64,000 bases of DNA from positions 1-64,000 of the forward strand of contig NZ_SLWV01000010.1 in assembly GCF_004345705.1 (NCBI RefSeq), given 5' to 3'. This DNA is from Marinisporobacter balticus (GTDB lineage: Bacteria > Bacillota > Clostridia > Peptostreptococcales > Thermotaleaceae). Under the pieces are notes generated by a model, which was not told the origin of the DNA, ran no database searches, and saw nothing but the letters and a program-made list of their open reading frames with translations. Positions 8,943 to 17,973 of the stretch are shown piece after piece (position 1 is the first letter of the stretch; each line of letters starts with the position of its first letter). The position numbers and the translations under genes are program-made.

Positions 8943-9572
8943 ATGAAAATGAGAAAAAAATTTATTGCTTCTATCCTCTTATTATTTATACTCACTGCTA
9001 TTCCAGTATATGTTGAAGCTGTAGCCAATACTTATACCGTACAATCTGGAGATAGTATGTGGAAAATTGCTGTAAAATATGAAGTAGGATTAAGTGAGAT
9101 CATTGCACAAAATCCTCAAATTAAAAATCCAAGTTTAATTTATCCAGGACAAAAGCTCAATATCCCAGATATTAAAGATATCAAAGTATTAGAAAATGAA
9201 GTAATCAAGCTTGTGAATATGGAAAGATCAAAAAATGGCTTACAACCGCTTACAACAAATTGGCAATTGTCTAGATGTGCACGATATAAATCACAAGATA
9301 TGATCAATAAAAATTATTTTGCACATCAATCTCCAACTTATGGTTCTCCTTTTAAGATGATGGAATCTTTTGGACTACACTTTTCCGCAGCTGGAGAAAA
9401 TATTGCGAAGGGACAAAGAACACCCCAAGCAGTTATGAATGCTTGGATGAACTCTCCTGGACATAGAAGTAATATCTTGAGTACTTCATTTAGCGAAATC
9501 GGAGTGGGCCTTGCCAAAGATAAATCTGGCGTATGTTATTGGACACAAATGTTTATGCGTGCTACTAAATAA
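8943..9572 (+). CDS. LysM and CAP (SCP/PR1) domain extracellular protein
   Basis: The product is a secreted protein of about 209 residues. It has a signal peptide (RKKFIASILLLFILTAIPVY, cleavage near VEA), one LysM motif (YTVQSGDSMWKIAVKY to YPGQKLNIPD, about residues 30-75), and a C-terminal CAP domain of the YkwD type with HQSPTYGSPFKMM, AGENIAKG and WMNSPGHRSNIL. LysM binds peptidoglycan; bacterial CAP domains are wall-associated with unclear enzymatic activity. The frame opens at GTG 8937, but that codon is part of the AGGTGATG ribosome-binding site, so ATG 8943 or 8949 is the likely start. Similar proteins are often spore-coat or cortex-associated in this group; that role is inference. 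Confidence 0.85.
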   Translation: MKMRKKFIASILLLFILTAIPVYVEAVANTYTVQSGDSMWKIAVKYEVGLSEIIAQNPQIKNPSLIYPGQKLNIPDIKDIKVLENEVIKLVNMERSKNGLQPLTTNWQLSRCARYKSQDMINKNYFAHQSPTYGSPFKMMESFGLHFSAAGENIAKGQRTPQAVMNAWMNSPGHRSNILSTSFSEIGVGLAKDKSGVCYWTQMFMRATK

Positions 9573-9651
9573 TAGCCTTATTAAAGTAATTTTCACATCT
9601 ACACAACCTATGATAAATGTGAATTTCTAATTTTTTAAATATAATTCATAT

Positions 9652-9689
9652 AAAAGGATGGAAATAGATCTAACTATTTCCATCCTTTT
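9652..9689 (+). terminator. rho-independent terminator
   Basis: A perfect 16-bp stem (AAAAGGATGGAAATAG with its complement) and a 6-base ATCTAA loop end in TTTT. It follows the LysM-CAP gene. Confidence 0.85.
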
Positions 9690-9810
9690 ACTTTATACCT
9701 ATTCTCAAAATTTTATTTGAGAATAATAAAAAAAATACGTAGTTATATATATTTTGTTTTAGCATAATATTAAAGGATTGCTTGATTAACTTATTAATGG
9801 AGGCGTTTTT

Positions 9811-11373
9811 ATGAAAATAACTTATCTTCAGAAGATCATTTTTCTAAAAATTTTTACGTTCTGTCTATTTTTGAATACCAGTATGGTTTTTGCATTACAA
9901 GAAGGGAAAGATATTGAAATGCCTCAAAATGAATTCCCTACTAAAATTGATTGTAAAGAGTTAAATCATAAGGTTTCTATCCCATTAGAAACCCCTACTG
10001 TCTGTGATACGGTCTATGGTGTTGAAAAGTGTAGCAATGATTTCTATTCCTTCAAGTATAATGCGCATGAAATATTGGCTAAACCAGATAATTGTATTCT
10101 TTATCTTGGTCATCAAGAAATCTATTGTGAGAATCCTATAAGGATTGAAAACGATATGATTATTCTAAATCCTAATTTAAAATTTTTTTTGGATAATAAT
10201 CTACCTACCGCTAAAGTATATAGGATTCAAAGAGGCATATTGATAGATAAAATTTCAAATCACAGTAAAATTCATGTTCGAAATACAATGGAGGGAAAAA
10301 CAATCCGAGCATATTCTACAGGAACACCTGTTAGGATTCTTGAAAAATCATCTCATTCATGGGTAAAAATCATGTTACCTGATTTTTCAATAGGTTATGT
10401 ACGAGAACTGTTTTTAAGTGCTGAAAATGTTTCAACAAACAATGATATAATAAAAATAGATATAATAAAGCAGAATAGTGATGGATTTTATCTTTTTACT
10501 TACGATAACAATCAGTTTTTAGCACACCCAGATCATGCCATCCTCTACATAAATAATGTTGAATTTTATTGTGAAAACCCTATATTCATTGAAAACACTA
10601 CAATTATTTTGAATTCTGACTTGAGAAACTATTTAGATCATCGTACCCCAACCTCCAAAGTACACCCCATCATACAAGGAGAGTTAATTAATCAAGTAAC
10701 AGAAAATAACTGCGTAAATATTCACGATGCCATAGATGGAAAAATTTCAAAAACATATAGAGCGAAGACAAAGGTAAATGTTCTTTATCAAAGTTTTGAT
10801 GGATGGCTGCAAATCATGCTTCCTGATGGTTTCATAGGGTATATTGACGGAAGATATTTACGACTCAAAGAAGATGTAAGTTTACCGCCTGTTGATATAC
10901 AATCCTTTATGCACAAAGAAATTAAAAGGGATTATATCCTTATCGTAAATCAACAAAATCAGAATTTGCAAATATATAAAAAATTAAACAATCAAACTTA
11001 TACCCTTGATACTTCTTCAAAAGTTAGCACAGGTTTGTTTAAAACCCCTACCCCAAATGGTTGGTTTACCCTTAAAAGCAAAAGAGGTTCATGGATGTAT
11101 ATTCCTAAATTCAATGTGGGCATTGAATCCTATTCTTCTTTTAAAGGAAGTTATTTATTGCACGGTGTACCTGCAAACAAAAATAAACAACCCTTACGGG
11201 CTTCAATCAATAAATTAGGACGCAAGGCCTCTCACGGCTGTATCAGATTACCCATTCACATAGCAAAAAATATATATGATAATGTAGAAACTGGAAGTGT
11301 CATAATCATAGATGCTACCCCTCCCTTAATAGAAGATATTCTCTCTAGTTTTAACCAGTTAGAACAAATTTAG
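9811..11373 (+). CDS. L,D-transpeptidase (YkuD) with duplicated N-terminal module
   Basis: This 520-residue exported protein has a signal peptide ending near SMVFA. The C-terminal YkuD domain (about 368-505) carries the catalytic LLHGVP and SHGCIRLP motifs, with Cys near residue 477. Such enzymes form 3-3 peptidoglycan cross-links or anchor proteins. Before it lie two homologous units of roughly 130 residues (about 75-205 and 220-355). Each has a conserved first half (FxFxYxxxxxLAxPD, YCENPIxIEN, ILNxxLxxxLD) and an SH3b-like second half ending in LPDxxIGY. The duplication is clear by eye. The start has a GGAGG site 8 bases upstream. The gene appears monocistronic. Confidence 0.85.
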   Translation: MKITYLQKIIFLKIFTFCLFLNTSMVFALQEGKDIEMPQNEFPTKIDCKELNHKVSIPLETPTVCDTVYGVEKCSNDFYSFKYNAHEILAKPDNCILYLGHQEIYCENPIRIENDMIILNPNLKFFLDNNLPTAKVYRIQRGILIDKISNHSKIHVRNTMEGKTIRAYSTGTPVRILEKSSHSWVKIMLPDFSIGYVRELFLSAENVSTNNDIIKIDIIKQNSDGFYLFTYDNNQFLAHPDHAILYINNVEFYCENPIFIENTTIILNSDLRNYLDHRTPTSKVHPIIQGELINQVTENNCVNIHDAIDGKISKTYRAKTKVNVLYQSFDGWLQIMLPDGFIGYIDGRYLRLKEDVSLPPVDIQSFMHKEIKRDYILIVNQQNQNLQIYKKLNNQTYTLDTSSKVSTGLFKTPTPNGWFTLKSKRGSWMYIPKFNVGIESYSSFKGSYLLHGVPANKNKQPLRASINKLGRKASHGCIRLPIHIAKNIYDNVETGSVIIIDATPPLIEDILSSFNQLEQI

Positions 11374-11530
11374 CTTATATTCTTTCTTTCAATGAATATT
11401 TTTTAATATTTTTGTTTCTTCTTCTTTTTTTGGGGTATTTAAATAAGGTCGTGAAATTTATATTCTATATTTACTATCTATTATATATCTTTTAAATAGC
11501 TAAATTCAAAATATTTTTATCTAATAGCAC

Positions 11531-11558
11531 TTGACAAAATACATATATAGATTATAAT
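11531..11558 (+). promoter_or_regulatory. sigma-A promoter of the rubrerythrin gene
   Basis: TTGACA (11531-11536), a 16-base spacer and TATAAT (11553-11558) form a near-perfect vegetative promoter. It lies about 90 bases upstream of the rubrerythrin start. Confidence 0.8.
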
Positions 11559-11562
11559 TGAA

Positions 11563-11577
11563 TTGTAATCATTACAA
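11563..11577 (+). promoter_or_regulatory. PerR/Fur-type operator (Per-box-like, 7-1-7)
   Basis: TTGTAAT, C, ATTACAA is a perfect 7-1-7 palindrome close to the Per-box consensus TTATAATnATTATAA. It sits at the expected transcription start, just after the -10 element, where bound repressor would block transcription. The convergent gene downstream encodes a PerR/Fur-type protein, so peroxide-responsive control is a reasonable inference. Confidence 0.75.
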
Positions 11578-11646
11578 ATTAGTTCTGGTTACATATTTAT
11601 AACGACTTATCATTTATAAATAAATTTAAAATAGGGGGTTTTCATT

Positions 11647-12192
11647 ATGAAAAAATTTGTCTGTAAAGTATGTGGTTATGTACATGAAGGAGAAGAAGCA
11701 CCTGACGTTTGTCCTATATGTAAAGTAACAAAAGAAAAATTTGTTCTTCAATCTGAAGAGGTGCTAGCATGGGCTGATGAACATTTTATAGGGGTAGCAA
11801 AAGATGCAGACCCTGAAATTGTAGCAGGTCTTCGTGAAAATTTTGTAGGAGAATGTGCTGAAGTAGGAATGTATCTTGCAATGAGTCGTCAAGCAGATCG
11901 CGAAGGATTCCCAGAAATAGCTGAAGCCTATAAACGAATCGCTTTTGAAGAAGCAGATCATGCTGCAAAATTTGCAGAACTATTAGGCGAAGTAGTTACA
12001 GACAGCACACAAAAGAACTTACAAATGCGCGTAGATGCTGAACGTGGTGCTTGTCTTGGTAAAAAAGAATTAGCTACAAAAGCAAAACAATTGAACCTAG
12101 ATGCAATCCATGATACCGTACATGAAATGTGCAAAGACGAAGCAAGACATGGTAAAGCTTTTGAAGGTCTATTAAATCGTTATTTTGGTTAG
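11647..12192 (+). CDS. reverse rubrerythrin (NADH peroxidase type)
   Basis: This 181-residue protein has the rubredoxin-type FeCys4 domain at the N terminus (CKVCGY, residues 5-10, and CPICK, about 22-26). It is followed by a ferritin-like diiron domain with ENFVGECAEVGMYL, FEEADHAAKF and DEARHGKAFEG ligand motifs. This order is the reverse of classical rubrerythrin and marks the clostridial reverse rubrerythrin family, which reduces hydrogen peroxide (and oxygen) using NADH-derived electrons. The start has an AGGGGG site. A strong promoter and a Per-box-like operator lie upstream, consistent with a PerR-regulated oxidative stress gene. Confidence 0.93.
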   Translation: MKKFVCKVCGYVHEGEEAPDVCPICKVTKEKFVLQSEEVLAWADEHFIGVAKDADPEIVAGLRENFVGECAEVGMYLAMSRQADREGFPEIAEAYKRIAFEEADHAAKFAELLGEVVTDSTQKNLQMRVDAERGACLGKKELATKAKQLNLDAIHDTVHEMCKDEARHGKAFEGLLNRYFG

Positions 12193-12200
12193 TAAATAAA

Positions 12201-12240
12201 AATAATGTCCTTTGATTCATCAAAGGACATTATTTTTTTA
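12201..12240. terminator. bidirectional terminator between rubrerythrin and perR-like gene
   Basis: The sequence AATAATGTCCTTTG pairs perfectly with its complement around an ATTCAT loop, followed by TTTTTTT. The right arm contains the stop codon of the convergent regulator gene, so it ends both transcription units. Confidence 0.85.
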
Positions 12241-12652
12241 TACATTTAGGACAAAACCCTTTAAAATAAATATGATGTTCATTGATTTTGAATCCCTTTA
12301 AATCTATTGTCTGCTTTTTCATTGTATTTATATCAATTCCTATATCATAGATCTCTTTACAACAATCACATTTAAAATGTCCATGAATACACTCGCCCCA
12401 ATCATACCTTGTTTCATTTTCTTCTATAATGATTACATCTAAAATATTCTTTTCTACAAATAAGCTTAATGTGTTATAAACAGTAGTCTTTGACAATGTA
12501 GGGATTTCTTTTGCAACTTCTTCATAAATATCATTCACTGTTGGATGGTTTCTGTGCTTTACAAAATAAGTAAATATTCTCATCCTTTGAAAGGATACTT
12601 TTACCCCATGATCACTAAGATATTTAGAAATATCTATATCATTTTTTTTAAT
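12230..12652 (-). CDS. Fur-family transcriptional regulator, PerR-like; non-canonical start likely
   Basis: From its first ATG (12583) the product would lack the start of the winged helix. The same frame is open upstream and encodes KYLSDHGVKVSFQR directly before it, the expected first helices of Fur/PerR proteins. No ATG, GTG or TTG exists between the upstream stop and 12583. An ATT at 12652 follows AAAGGGTGG at good spacing, so I propose it as the start (140 residues). Later features are HPTVNDIYEEV, SKTTVYNTLSLF, the GHFKCDCCKEIYDI ligand region and a C-terminal CPKC zinc motif. It faces the rubrerythrin gene, which carries a Per-box-like operator, so PerR is the likeliest subfamily. Confidence 0.8.
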   Translation of the reverse strand: MKKNDIDISKYLSDHGVKVSFQRMRIFTYFVKHRNHPTVNDIYEEVAKEIPTLSKTTVYNTLSLFVEKNILDVIIIEENETRYDWGECIHGHFKCDCCKEIYDIGIDINTMKKQTIDLKGFKINEHHIYFKGFCPKCIKK

Positions 12653-12771
12653 AAGACCACCCTTTTCTATAGATTCACATTACTATTTTGTATTCAGTTC
12701 AATTATGAATCAACTATAATATAATAATATCTTCCATTCATTTTTTTGTCAAATAGTGCTTATTTCTTCAT

Positions 12772-12804
12772 AAAAAAAAGGATGCATCATGCATCCTTTT
12801 TTTT
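12772..12804 (-). terminator. rho-independent terminator of the lipoprotein gene
   Basis: The stem AAAAAAAAGGATGCA pairs perfectly with its complement around a TCA loop, giving a T run in the leftward direction. It follows the 12817-14067 gene. Confidence 0.85.
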
Positions 12805-12816
12805 ATGAAGTCTATT

Positions 12817-14067
12817 TTATTGTGGTACTATTTCATTTTCTTCTACTGTTTCTACGTCTGTTTCATAAGATTGCATAGCTGATTTCATTAAATCACTCAA
12901 ATACATTGTATTTTCAAAAGTTAATGCAGGCTTGTCGATTTCAATCTCTTCATTAATGTTATACATCTTTGTATCAAAGTTTAAACCGATTTTGAATACA
13001 CCTGTTTTATGTACCGGACTAGCTTTTTGCTCATTATCTATTTTTGTAGCTGCTTTTTCTATCGCTCCTAAATCAATATTTAAATCTATACTACCTTTTT
13101 CAGCAACAATAAATCCTTCTTCATTGATTGAATATTCAATTACAATTCCCTTATCTCCTATAATCTTCACATCATTAAAAGCATCCATAAACTGATTCAT
13201 TTTTTCTTTAAATTCAGGAATATTTTTTTCTAGTTCATTTAATCCTTGTTCGATCTCTGCTTTTGCGTCTTCTTTCTCTACATCTTTTGTCTCTACCATA
13301 TCTACTGCGATATTCATATACTCTTTTACAAATTTCATCGCATCTTCATTTTCTAACAAATTATTTGCTGAATATTTTATTAGCTTTTTAAATGATTGAT
13401 CATCTAACTTTAGTTCGTAAACAGCTACATTTTTTCCATCTATTGATTGATTTCCTTTATATTCTACTATGTTTAATCCAGAATTAAATTGTTTCGCATA
13501 ATCTTTCAAAAACGCTGTAAATTTAGGTTGTAAATCTTTACTAAAAGTCATTAATTTATTGTAATCGATTTTTTGACCTTGATCCATATTCATATCCATG
13601 ATTTGATTAAAATCATAAACCAAATATTCTTTATTTTGGAATTCTGGTGAAGCTGCAGCCATTGAAGCCATTGCTATTGCAGGCATTTTTATAACTTCAA
13701 CTAATTTAGGTGTCTTCCCTGAATTATCAACATCCACCCAAATGTTTGTATCGATTCCCATCCCACCAAAAGTCATTCCTAAATCTACTTTTGCTTTAGC
13801 AATTGTTTTCTCTTCATTTTGTATCATTTTTTGATGCAAACTAATTTTTGAATCTTTTAACATTGTCTGCATTTGATCAACTTGTTGTTGATCTTGTTGT
13901 GAAAGACCTTCCGTACCCAACGTAAAAGTAATGTCCGTATCGCTTTCCATTGATGTAATCTCTTGAGATTGTTGAAATGCATTATACAATTTCATTTCTT
14001 CACTACTACATCCAGTAAAGACCATTGCTACTACTAATAAAAGTGCTATGGTGCTTATCTTCTTCAT
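12817..14067 (-). CDS. hypothetical lipoprotein
   Basis: This 416-residue protein has a lipoprotein signal peptide (KKISTIALLLVVAMVFTGC) with the lipidated Cys at residue 20. The mature part is acidic and rich in Met, Gln and Lys. It has repeated beta-strand-like segments (SKISLHQKM, AKAKVDLGM, NIWVDVD) and helical regions with many Glu/Lys, a pattern seen in large extracellular beta-sandwich lipoproteins of clostridia. No catalytic motif is visible and I do not recognise a specific family. It is monocistronic, with its own terminator and a gap of over 100 bases to the mgl operon. Confidence 0.65.
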   Translation of the reverse strand: MKKISTIALLLVVAMVFTGCSSEEMKLYNAFQQSQEITSMESDTDITFTLGTEGLSQQDQQQVDQMQTMLKDSKISLHQKMIQNEEKTIAKAKVDLGMTFGGMGIDTNIWVDVDNSGKTPKLVEVIKMPAIAMASMAAASPEFQNKEYLVYDFNQIMDMNMDQGQKIDYNKLMTFSKDLQPKFTAFLKDYAKQFNSGLNIVEYKGNQSIDGKNVAVYELKLDDQSFKKLIKYSANNLLENEDAMKFVKEYMNIAVDMVETKDVEKEDAKAEIEQGLNELEKNIPEFKEKMNQFMDAFNDVKIIGDKGIVIEYSINEEGFIVAEKGSIDLNIDLGAIEKAATKIDNEQKASPVHKTGVFKIGLNFDTKMYNINEEIEIDKPALTFENTMYLSDLMKSAMQSYETDVETVEENEIVPQ

Positions 14068-14183
14068 ATAATTTCCTCCTGTTTTGTAATTTATTTCTAC
14101 CTAATTATATATTATACTTCATCATTTGTAAATCAACAAGTTCTGATTCTATAAGACTGTTTGTAAATATTAAGACAATCTTC

Positions 14184-15209
14184 CTATTTTTTCTTGATGT
14201 ATTTTCGTGAGTCAATAGCTACTGCAATAATAATGATTAGCCCTTTAATAATGTATTGTAAATATGGATTTACACCAATAAATGATAAACCATATGCAAT
14301 AACTTGAAATATTAGTACCCCAATGACGATGCCCCCTACGGTACCAATTCCTCCTGAAAAAGATAACCCTCCAACAATGCATGCAGAAATAGCATCTAAT
14401 TCATACATATTTCCTGTGTTATTCGTTGCACTCCCTATACGCGCTGCTTCTAATGACCCTCCTAATCCATAAAGCATTCCTCCGAGGGTATAAACTATCA
14501 ATAAGTATTTGACAACATCTACCCCTGATACGGTAGCAGCTTCTATATTTCCTCCGATCGCAAAGATGTTCTTTCCAAATTTTGTTTTATTCCACAAAAC
14601 CCAAATCATTATGGTGATAATCACTGCATAAATAACAAGATATGGAATTTTAAATCCTAAAACTATAAAGGAACCTTGCGCAAAATTTGTGAAGGCTTTA
14701 TCTAGTCCTCCAATTGGTTGTGCACCATAAGGTGGTCGATCAAAATAAATGGAGTTTACACCATAAACGATAACCATCATGCCTAATGTTGCAATAAATG
14801 GATCCACTTTTAATTTTGCAACCACAAATCCATTGATACAACCAAAAAAACCAGTAACAATCATCACAAACAATATCACTATAAAAATATTTAATTGTGG
14901 TAAGTTTGGATACATCTTATACGCATATTCAGATGATTGTAAAAGAGATGCTGATACTACAGCTGCAAGTCCTACTAAACGTCCTAAAGAAAGATCTGTT
15001 CCCTTCGCAACAATGATTCCTCCAACTCCTAATGCCATAATAACACGTGTTGACGCTTGAGATAATATATTTCTAAAATTCCTTATAGATATAAAATCAG
15101 GTGAAACAGAAATAATCATCATCAGTAAAGCAATAAGCACTACAAAAATAGCATTATTCATTATCCATCTCAAAACATCTTGTTTTGTGAAATGCTTAAA
15201 ATTTTTCAT
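14184..15209 (-). CDS. mglC: galactose/methyl-galactoside ABC transporter permease MglC
   Basis: This 341-residue polytopic protein has about ten hydrophobic segments and belongs to the sugar (BPD_transp_2) permease family. Family regions present include GVGGIIVAKGTDLSLGRLVG, PFIATLGMMVIVYG, and the late GGLSFSGGIGTVGG loop that contacts the ATPase. It is the membrane channel of the uptake system encoded by the two genes upstream, of which it is the last cistron. The start has an AGGGGGAAGG site 15 bases after mglA. Galactoside specificity is inferred from overall resemblance to MglC and from MglB. Confidence 0.88.
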   Translation of the reverse strand: MKNFKHFTKQDVLRWIMNNAIFVVLIALLMMIISVSPDFISIRNFRNILSQASTRVIMALGVGGIIVAKGTDLSLGRLVGLAAVVSASLLQSSEYAYKMYPNLPQLNIFIVILFVMIVTGFFGCINGFVVAKLKVDPFIATLGMMVIVYGVNSIYFDRPPYGAQPIGGLDKAFTNFAQGSFIVLGFKIPYLVIYAVIITIMIWVLWNKTKFGKNIFAIGGNIEAATVSGVDVVKYLLIVYTLGGMLYGLGGSLEAARIGSATNNTGNMYELDAISACIVGGLSFSGGIGTVGGIVIGVLIFQVIAYGLSFIGVNPYLQYIIKGLIIIIAVAIDSRKYIKKK

Positions 15210-15224
15210 ATCCTTCCCCCTAAC

Positions 15225-16727
15225 CTATAGGTATTTAGCTGATAATTTTAATATTTCTTCTTGCGTTGTTTCTTTTGTATTTACAATACCAGCTACCCTT
15301 CCATTACTCATGACTAATATTCTATCCGTAATCCCCAATAATTCAGGCATTTCTGAAGACACCATAATAACAGCCTTTTCTTTATTGGCTAAATGAATCA
15401 TCAATTGATAAATCTCATATTTTGCACCCACATCAATGCCGCGGGTTGGTTCATCTAATAATAATATTTTAGGATCTGTTAATAACCAACGTCCAACAAT
15501 CACCTTTTGTTGATTTCCCCCTGATAATGCACTTATTAATGTCTTATGGGATGGAGTTTTTACCCGCATACTATCAATCACCCAATCTGTATCTTTCGTG
15601 ATTTTTTCCTCATCTAATACGATGCTATTTTTAATATATTTATCAATATTAGCAATAATTGTATTAAATCGAACATCTAGCGCAGAAAAAATTCCGGTTG
15701 CACGTCGTTCCTCTGTAACAAGTGCAAATCCATTTTTTATTGCAATATATGGATTTTTGTTTTCTAATTTTTCACCATTCAAATGAATGCTTCCAGATTT
15801 TATATGTCTTGCCCCAAAAATCGATTCTATCAGTTCTGTTCTTTTTGCACCTACTAATCCTGCTATTCCTAAAATCTCACCTTTCCTAAGCTTAAATGAA
15901 ATATCTTGAATAGAGGGCTGATACGTTGCTGTTAAATGATTTACTTCTAATACTACATCTGTCGGATTATTTGTCTTTGGTGGAAACCGGTGTGTTAAAT
16001 CACGCCCTACCATCAAGTTAATCATTTCATCCGTTGTTATATCAATAGAATCCTTTGTTGCAATCCATTTTCCATCACGCATGATGGTTACTTCATCAGA
16101 AATTTGTAGGATTTCTTCCATCTTATGAGAAATATAGATGATACCTACCCCTCTACTTTTTAATGCGCTTATAATCTTAAACAAATGCCGCACTTCTTTT
16201 TCTGTTAAAGATGATGTGGGTTCATCCATTACAATTATTTTTGAATGGTAAGAAACAGCTTTTGCAATTTCTACCATCTGGCTTTGTGACACAGGTAACG
16301 CGCCAATATTTTGCCGAGGATCTAATGCAATATCTAGCTCCTTAAAAATTGCTAATGTGTCATGATACATTTTTTCTTCATCAATAAAGAATCCATTTTT
16401 CGGAAATCGTCCTAACCAAATATTGTCCATGATGTTTGTACTTTGTACTTGATTCAATTCTTGATGTACCATTGAAACCCCATTGTCTAAGGCTTGCCTA
16501 GAGGACTCAAAATTCACTTCTTTTCCTTCTAATATTATTTTCCCGTCATCTTTATTGTAAATCCCAAACAAGCATTTCATCAAAGTTGACTTACCTGCAC
16601 CGTTTTCTCCCATCAACGCATGCACCGTTCCACGTCTAACCTTCAAACTCACGTTATCTAATGCTTTCACACCCGGAAATGCTTTAGATATATGAAGCAT
16701 TTCAAGCAAAAAATTTTCTTCTTTCAT
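15225..16727 (-). CDS. mglA: galactose/methyl-galactoside ABC transporter ATP-binding protein MglA
   Basis: This double-ATPase sugar transporter subunit is about 500 residues long. The first domain has GENGAGKSTLMK (Walker A), a degenerate signature at LPVSQSQMVEIAKA and Walker B IIVMDEPTS. The second has a degenerate Walker A (GLVGAKRTELIE), the signature LSGGNQQKV and Walker B LLLDEPTRGID. That asymmetry is normal for MglA/RbsA proteins. The frame opens at a TTG (16733), but the ATG at 16727, 8 bases after a run of eight G, is the better start. It powers uptake with MglC and MglB. Confidence 0.92.
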   Translation of the reverse strand: MKEENFLLEMLHISKAFPGVKALDNVSLKVRRGTVHALMGENGAGKSTLMKCLFGIYNKDDGKIILEGKEVNFESSRQALDNGVSMVHQELNQVQSTNIMDNIWLGRFPKNGFFIDEEKMYHDTLAIFKELDIALDPRQNIGALPVSQSQMVEIAKAVSYHSKIIVMDEPTSSLTEKEVRHLFKIISALKSRGVGIIYISHKMEEILQISDEVTIMRDGKWIATKDSIDITTDEMINLMVGRDLTHRFPPKTNNPTDVVLEVNHLTATYQPSIQDISFKLRKGEILGIAGLVGAKRTELIESIFGARHIKSGSIHLNGEKLENKNPYIAIKNGFALVTEERRATGIFSALDVRFNTIIANIDKYIKNSIVLDEEKITKDTDWVIDSMRVKTPSHKTLISALSGGNQQKVIVGRWLLTDPKILLLDEPTRGIDVGAKYEIYQLMIHLANKEKAVIMVSSEMPELLGITDRILVMSNGRVAGIVNTKETTQEEILKLSAKYL

Positions 16728-16779
16728 AAACAAGTCCCCCCCCTTTCTTATTTAAAGCTTCCTTAAATATATGAATAAA

Positions 16780-16813
16780 AGATGCATATGCATTTAGAAT
16801 GCACCCTGCATCT
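16780..16813 (-). promoter_or_regulatory. intercistronic hairpin between mglB and mglA
   Basis: Nested inverted repeats AGATGCA...TGCATCT and TGCATT...AATGCA form a stem-loop without a good T run. Such hairpins after binding-protein genes often stabilise that mRNA segment or reduce expression of downstream cistrons; this role is inferred from position. Confidence 0.5.
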
Positions 16814-16846
16814 CTTATATGATCTTTTATTTGTAAATTGAAATAA

Positions 16847-17917
16847 TTATTCTGAATAACAATCCTTTGCAATTTGAATATTATCTAATGTAATCGGTAA
16901 GTAAGGTACACGAACTGCTTTTTTGTCATCAAGCTTCCACGTTGTTCCATCTAGTAGTTCTTTTCCTTGCGCAACATTTAGTGCCAAGTCTACAGTAGCT
17001 TTTCCTTGGTTTGCTGCATCATTCAATACACTACCCACTAAAGTTCCTGCTTCAATTTGGGTAAGTGCATCTGGAATCGCATCTACACCCACTACAGGCA
17101 TAAACTTATCCCCTTCAAAATATCCCTCTGCTTTTAATGCGTTCATTGCGCCTAATGCCATTGCATCATTATTGGCAATAACAAATTCAATTCCATCTCC
17201 ATGCTTAGCAAGCCATGCATCCATCAATTCTTTTCCTTTAACACTGTCCCACATACCTGTTTGAAGTTCTAATTCTTCAACTTCTATGCCTTCAGAAACA
17301 ATCGTTTCTATAGAATATTTTGTACGTGCTTCAGCATCTGGATGTCCTGGTTCGCCTTTTAATAATACATATTGTATTTTCCCATCACTATTTTTATCCC
17401 ATTCAGGATGCGCTTTCCAAGAATCAGCAATTAATTTGCCTTGGATTACGCCTGATTCAGATGAATCCGTTCCTACATACCAACATTTATCATAAGATGC
17501 CATATCCTCTGCACTTGGCTCTTTGTTGAAGAATATTACTGGTACCTCTTCCTCTTTTGCTTTAGAAATAATTGTTGCTGCTGCTTGTGGATCGACTAAG
17601 TTGATGGCTAAAGATTTAACCTCTTTAGAAAGCATCATTTCAACTTGTTCATTTTGTTTTGCTTGGTCATTTTGTGAATCATTTAATGTTAATTCTGCTT
17701 TTCCATCCGCATTTTTTTCAATTGCACGGCGTACGAATGACATAAAGTTGTCGTCAAATTTATAAATAGTTACACCAATTTGTGGAATCGCTTCTGCATT
17801 TTCAGCCGTCGCTTGTTCTTTTGGGTCACTTTCAGTAGGTGCTTGTTCGCCTCCACCACATGCTACCAATGAAAATGTTAGTAATAGAACCATTAGTAAT
17901 GCTAATAATTTTTTCAT
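16847..17917 (-). CDS. mglB: galactose-binding lipoprotein MglB
   Basis: This periplasmic-binding-protein-like lipoprotein of about 356 residues has a signal KKLLALLMVLLLTFSLVAC with lipidated Cys. The fold matches the ribose/galactose-binding family. It has IGVTIYKFDDNFMSFVRRAI near the N terminus and the sugar-binding pocket segments NDSQNDQAKQ, FFNKEPS, and FVIANNDAMALGAMNAL followed by VVGVDAIPDAL. These resemble the E. coli galactose-binding protein. It captures the sugar and delivers it to MglC. The frame opens at 17932, but that ATG is inside the GGGGGAATAGG ribosome-binding site, so the start is ATG 17917. It is the first gene of mglBAC. Confidence 0.92.
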   Translation of the reverse strand: MKKLLALLMVLLLTFSLVACGGGEQAPTESDPKEQATAENAEAIPQIGVTIYKFDDNFMSFVRRAIEKNADGKAELTLNDSQNDQAKQNEQVEMMLSKEVKSLAINLVDPQAAATIISKAKEEEVPVIFFNKEPSAEDMASYDKCWYVGTDSSESGVIQGKLIADSWKAHPEWDKNSDGKIQYVLLKGEPGHPDAEARTKYSIETIVSEGIEVEELELQTGMWDSVKGKELMDAWLAKHGDGIEFVIANNDAMALGAMNALKAEGYFEGDKFMPVVGVDAIPDALTQIEAGTLVGSVLNDAANQGKATVDLALNVAQGKELLDGTTWKLDDKKAVRVPYLPITLDNIQIAKDCYSE

Positions 17918-17973
17918 ACCTATTCCCCCCATTTCGAATGATTGATATTTCTTATTAAAAAACTATTCCTTAT

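Noticed and set aside
11764..11968. Leftward frames inside the rubrerythrin gene
   Set aside because: They lie wholly within a well-supported gene in another frame and have no ribosome-binding site.
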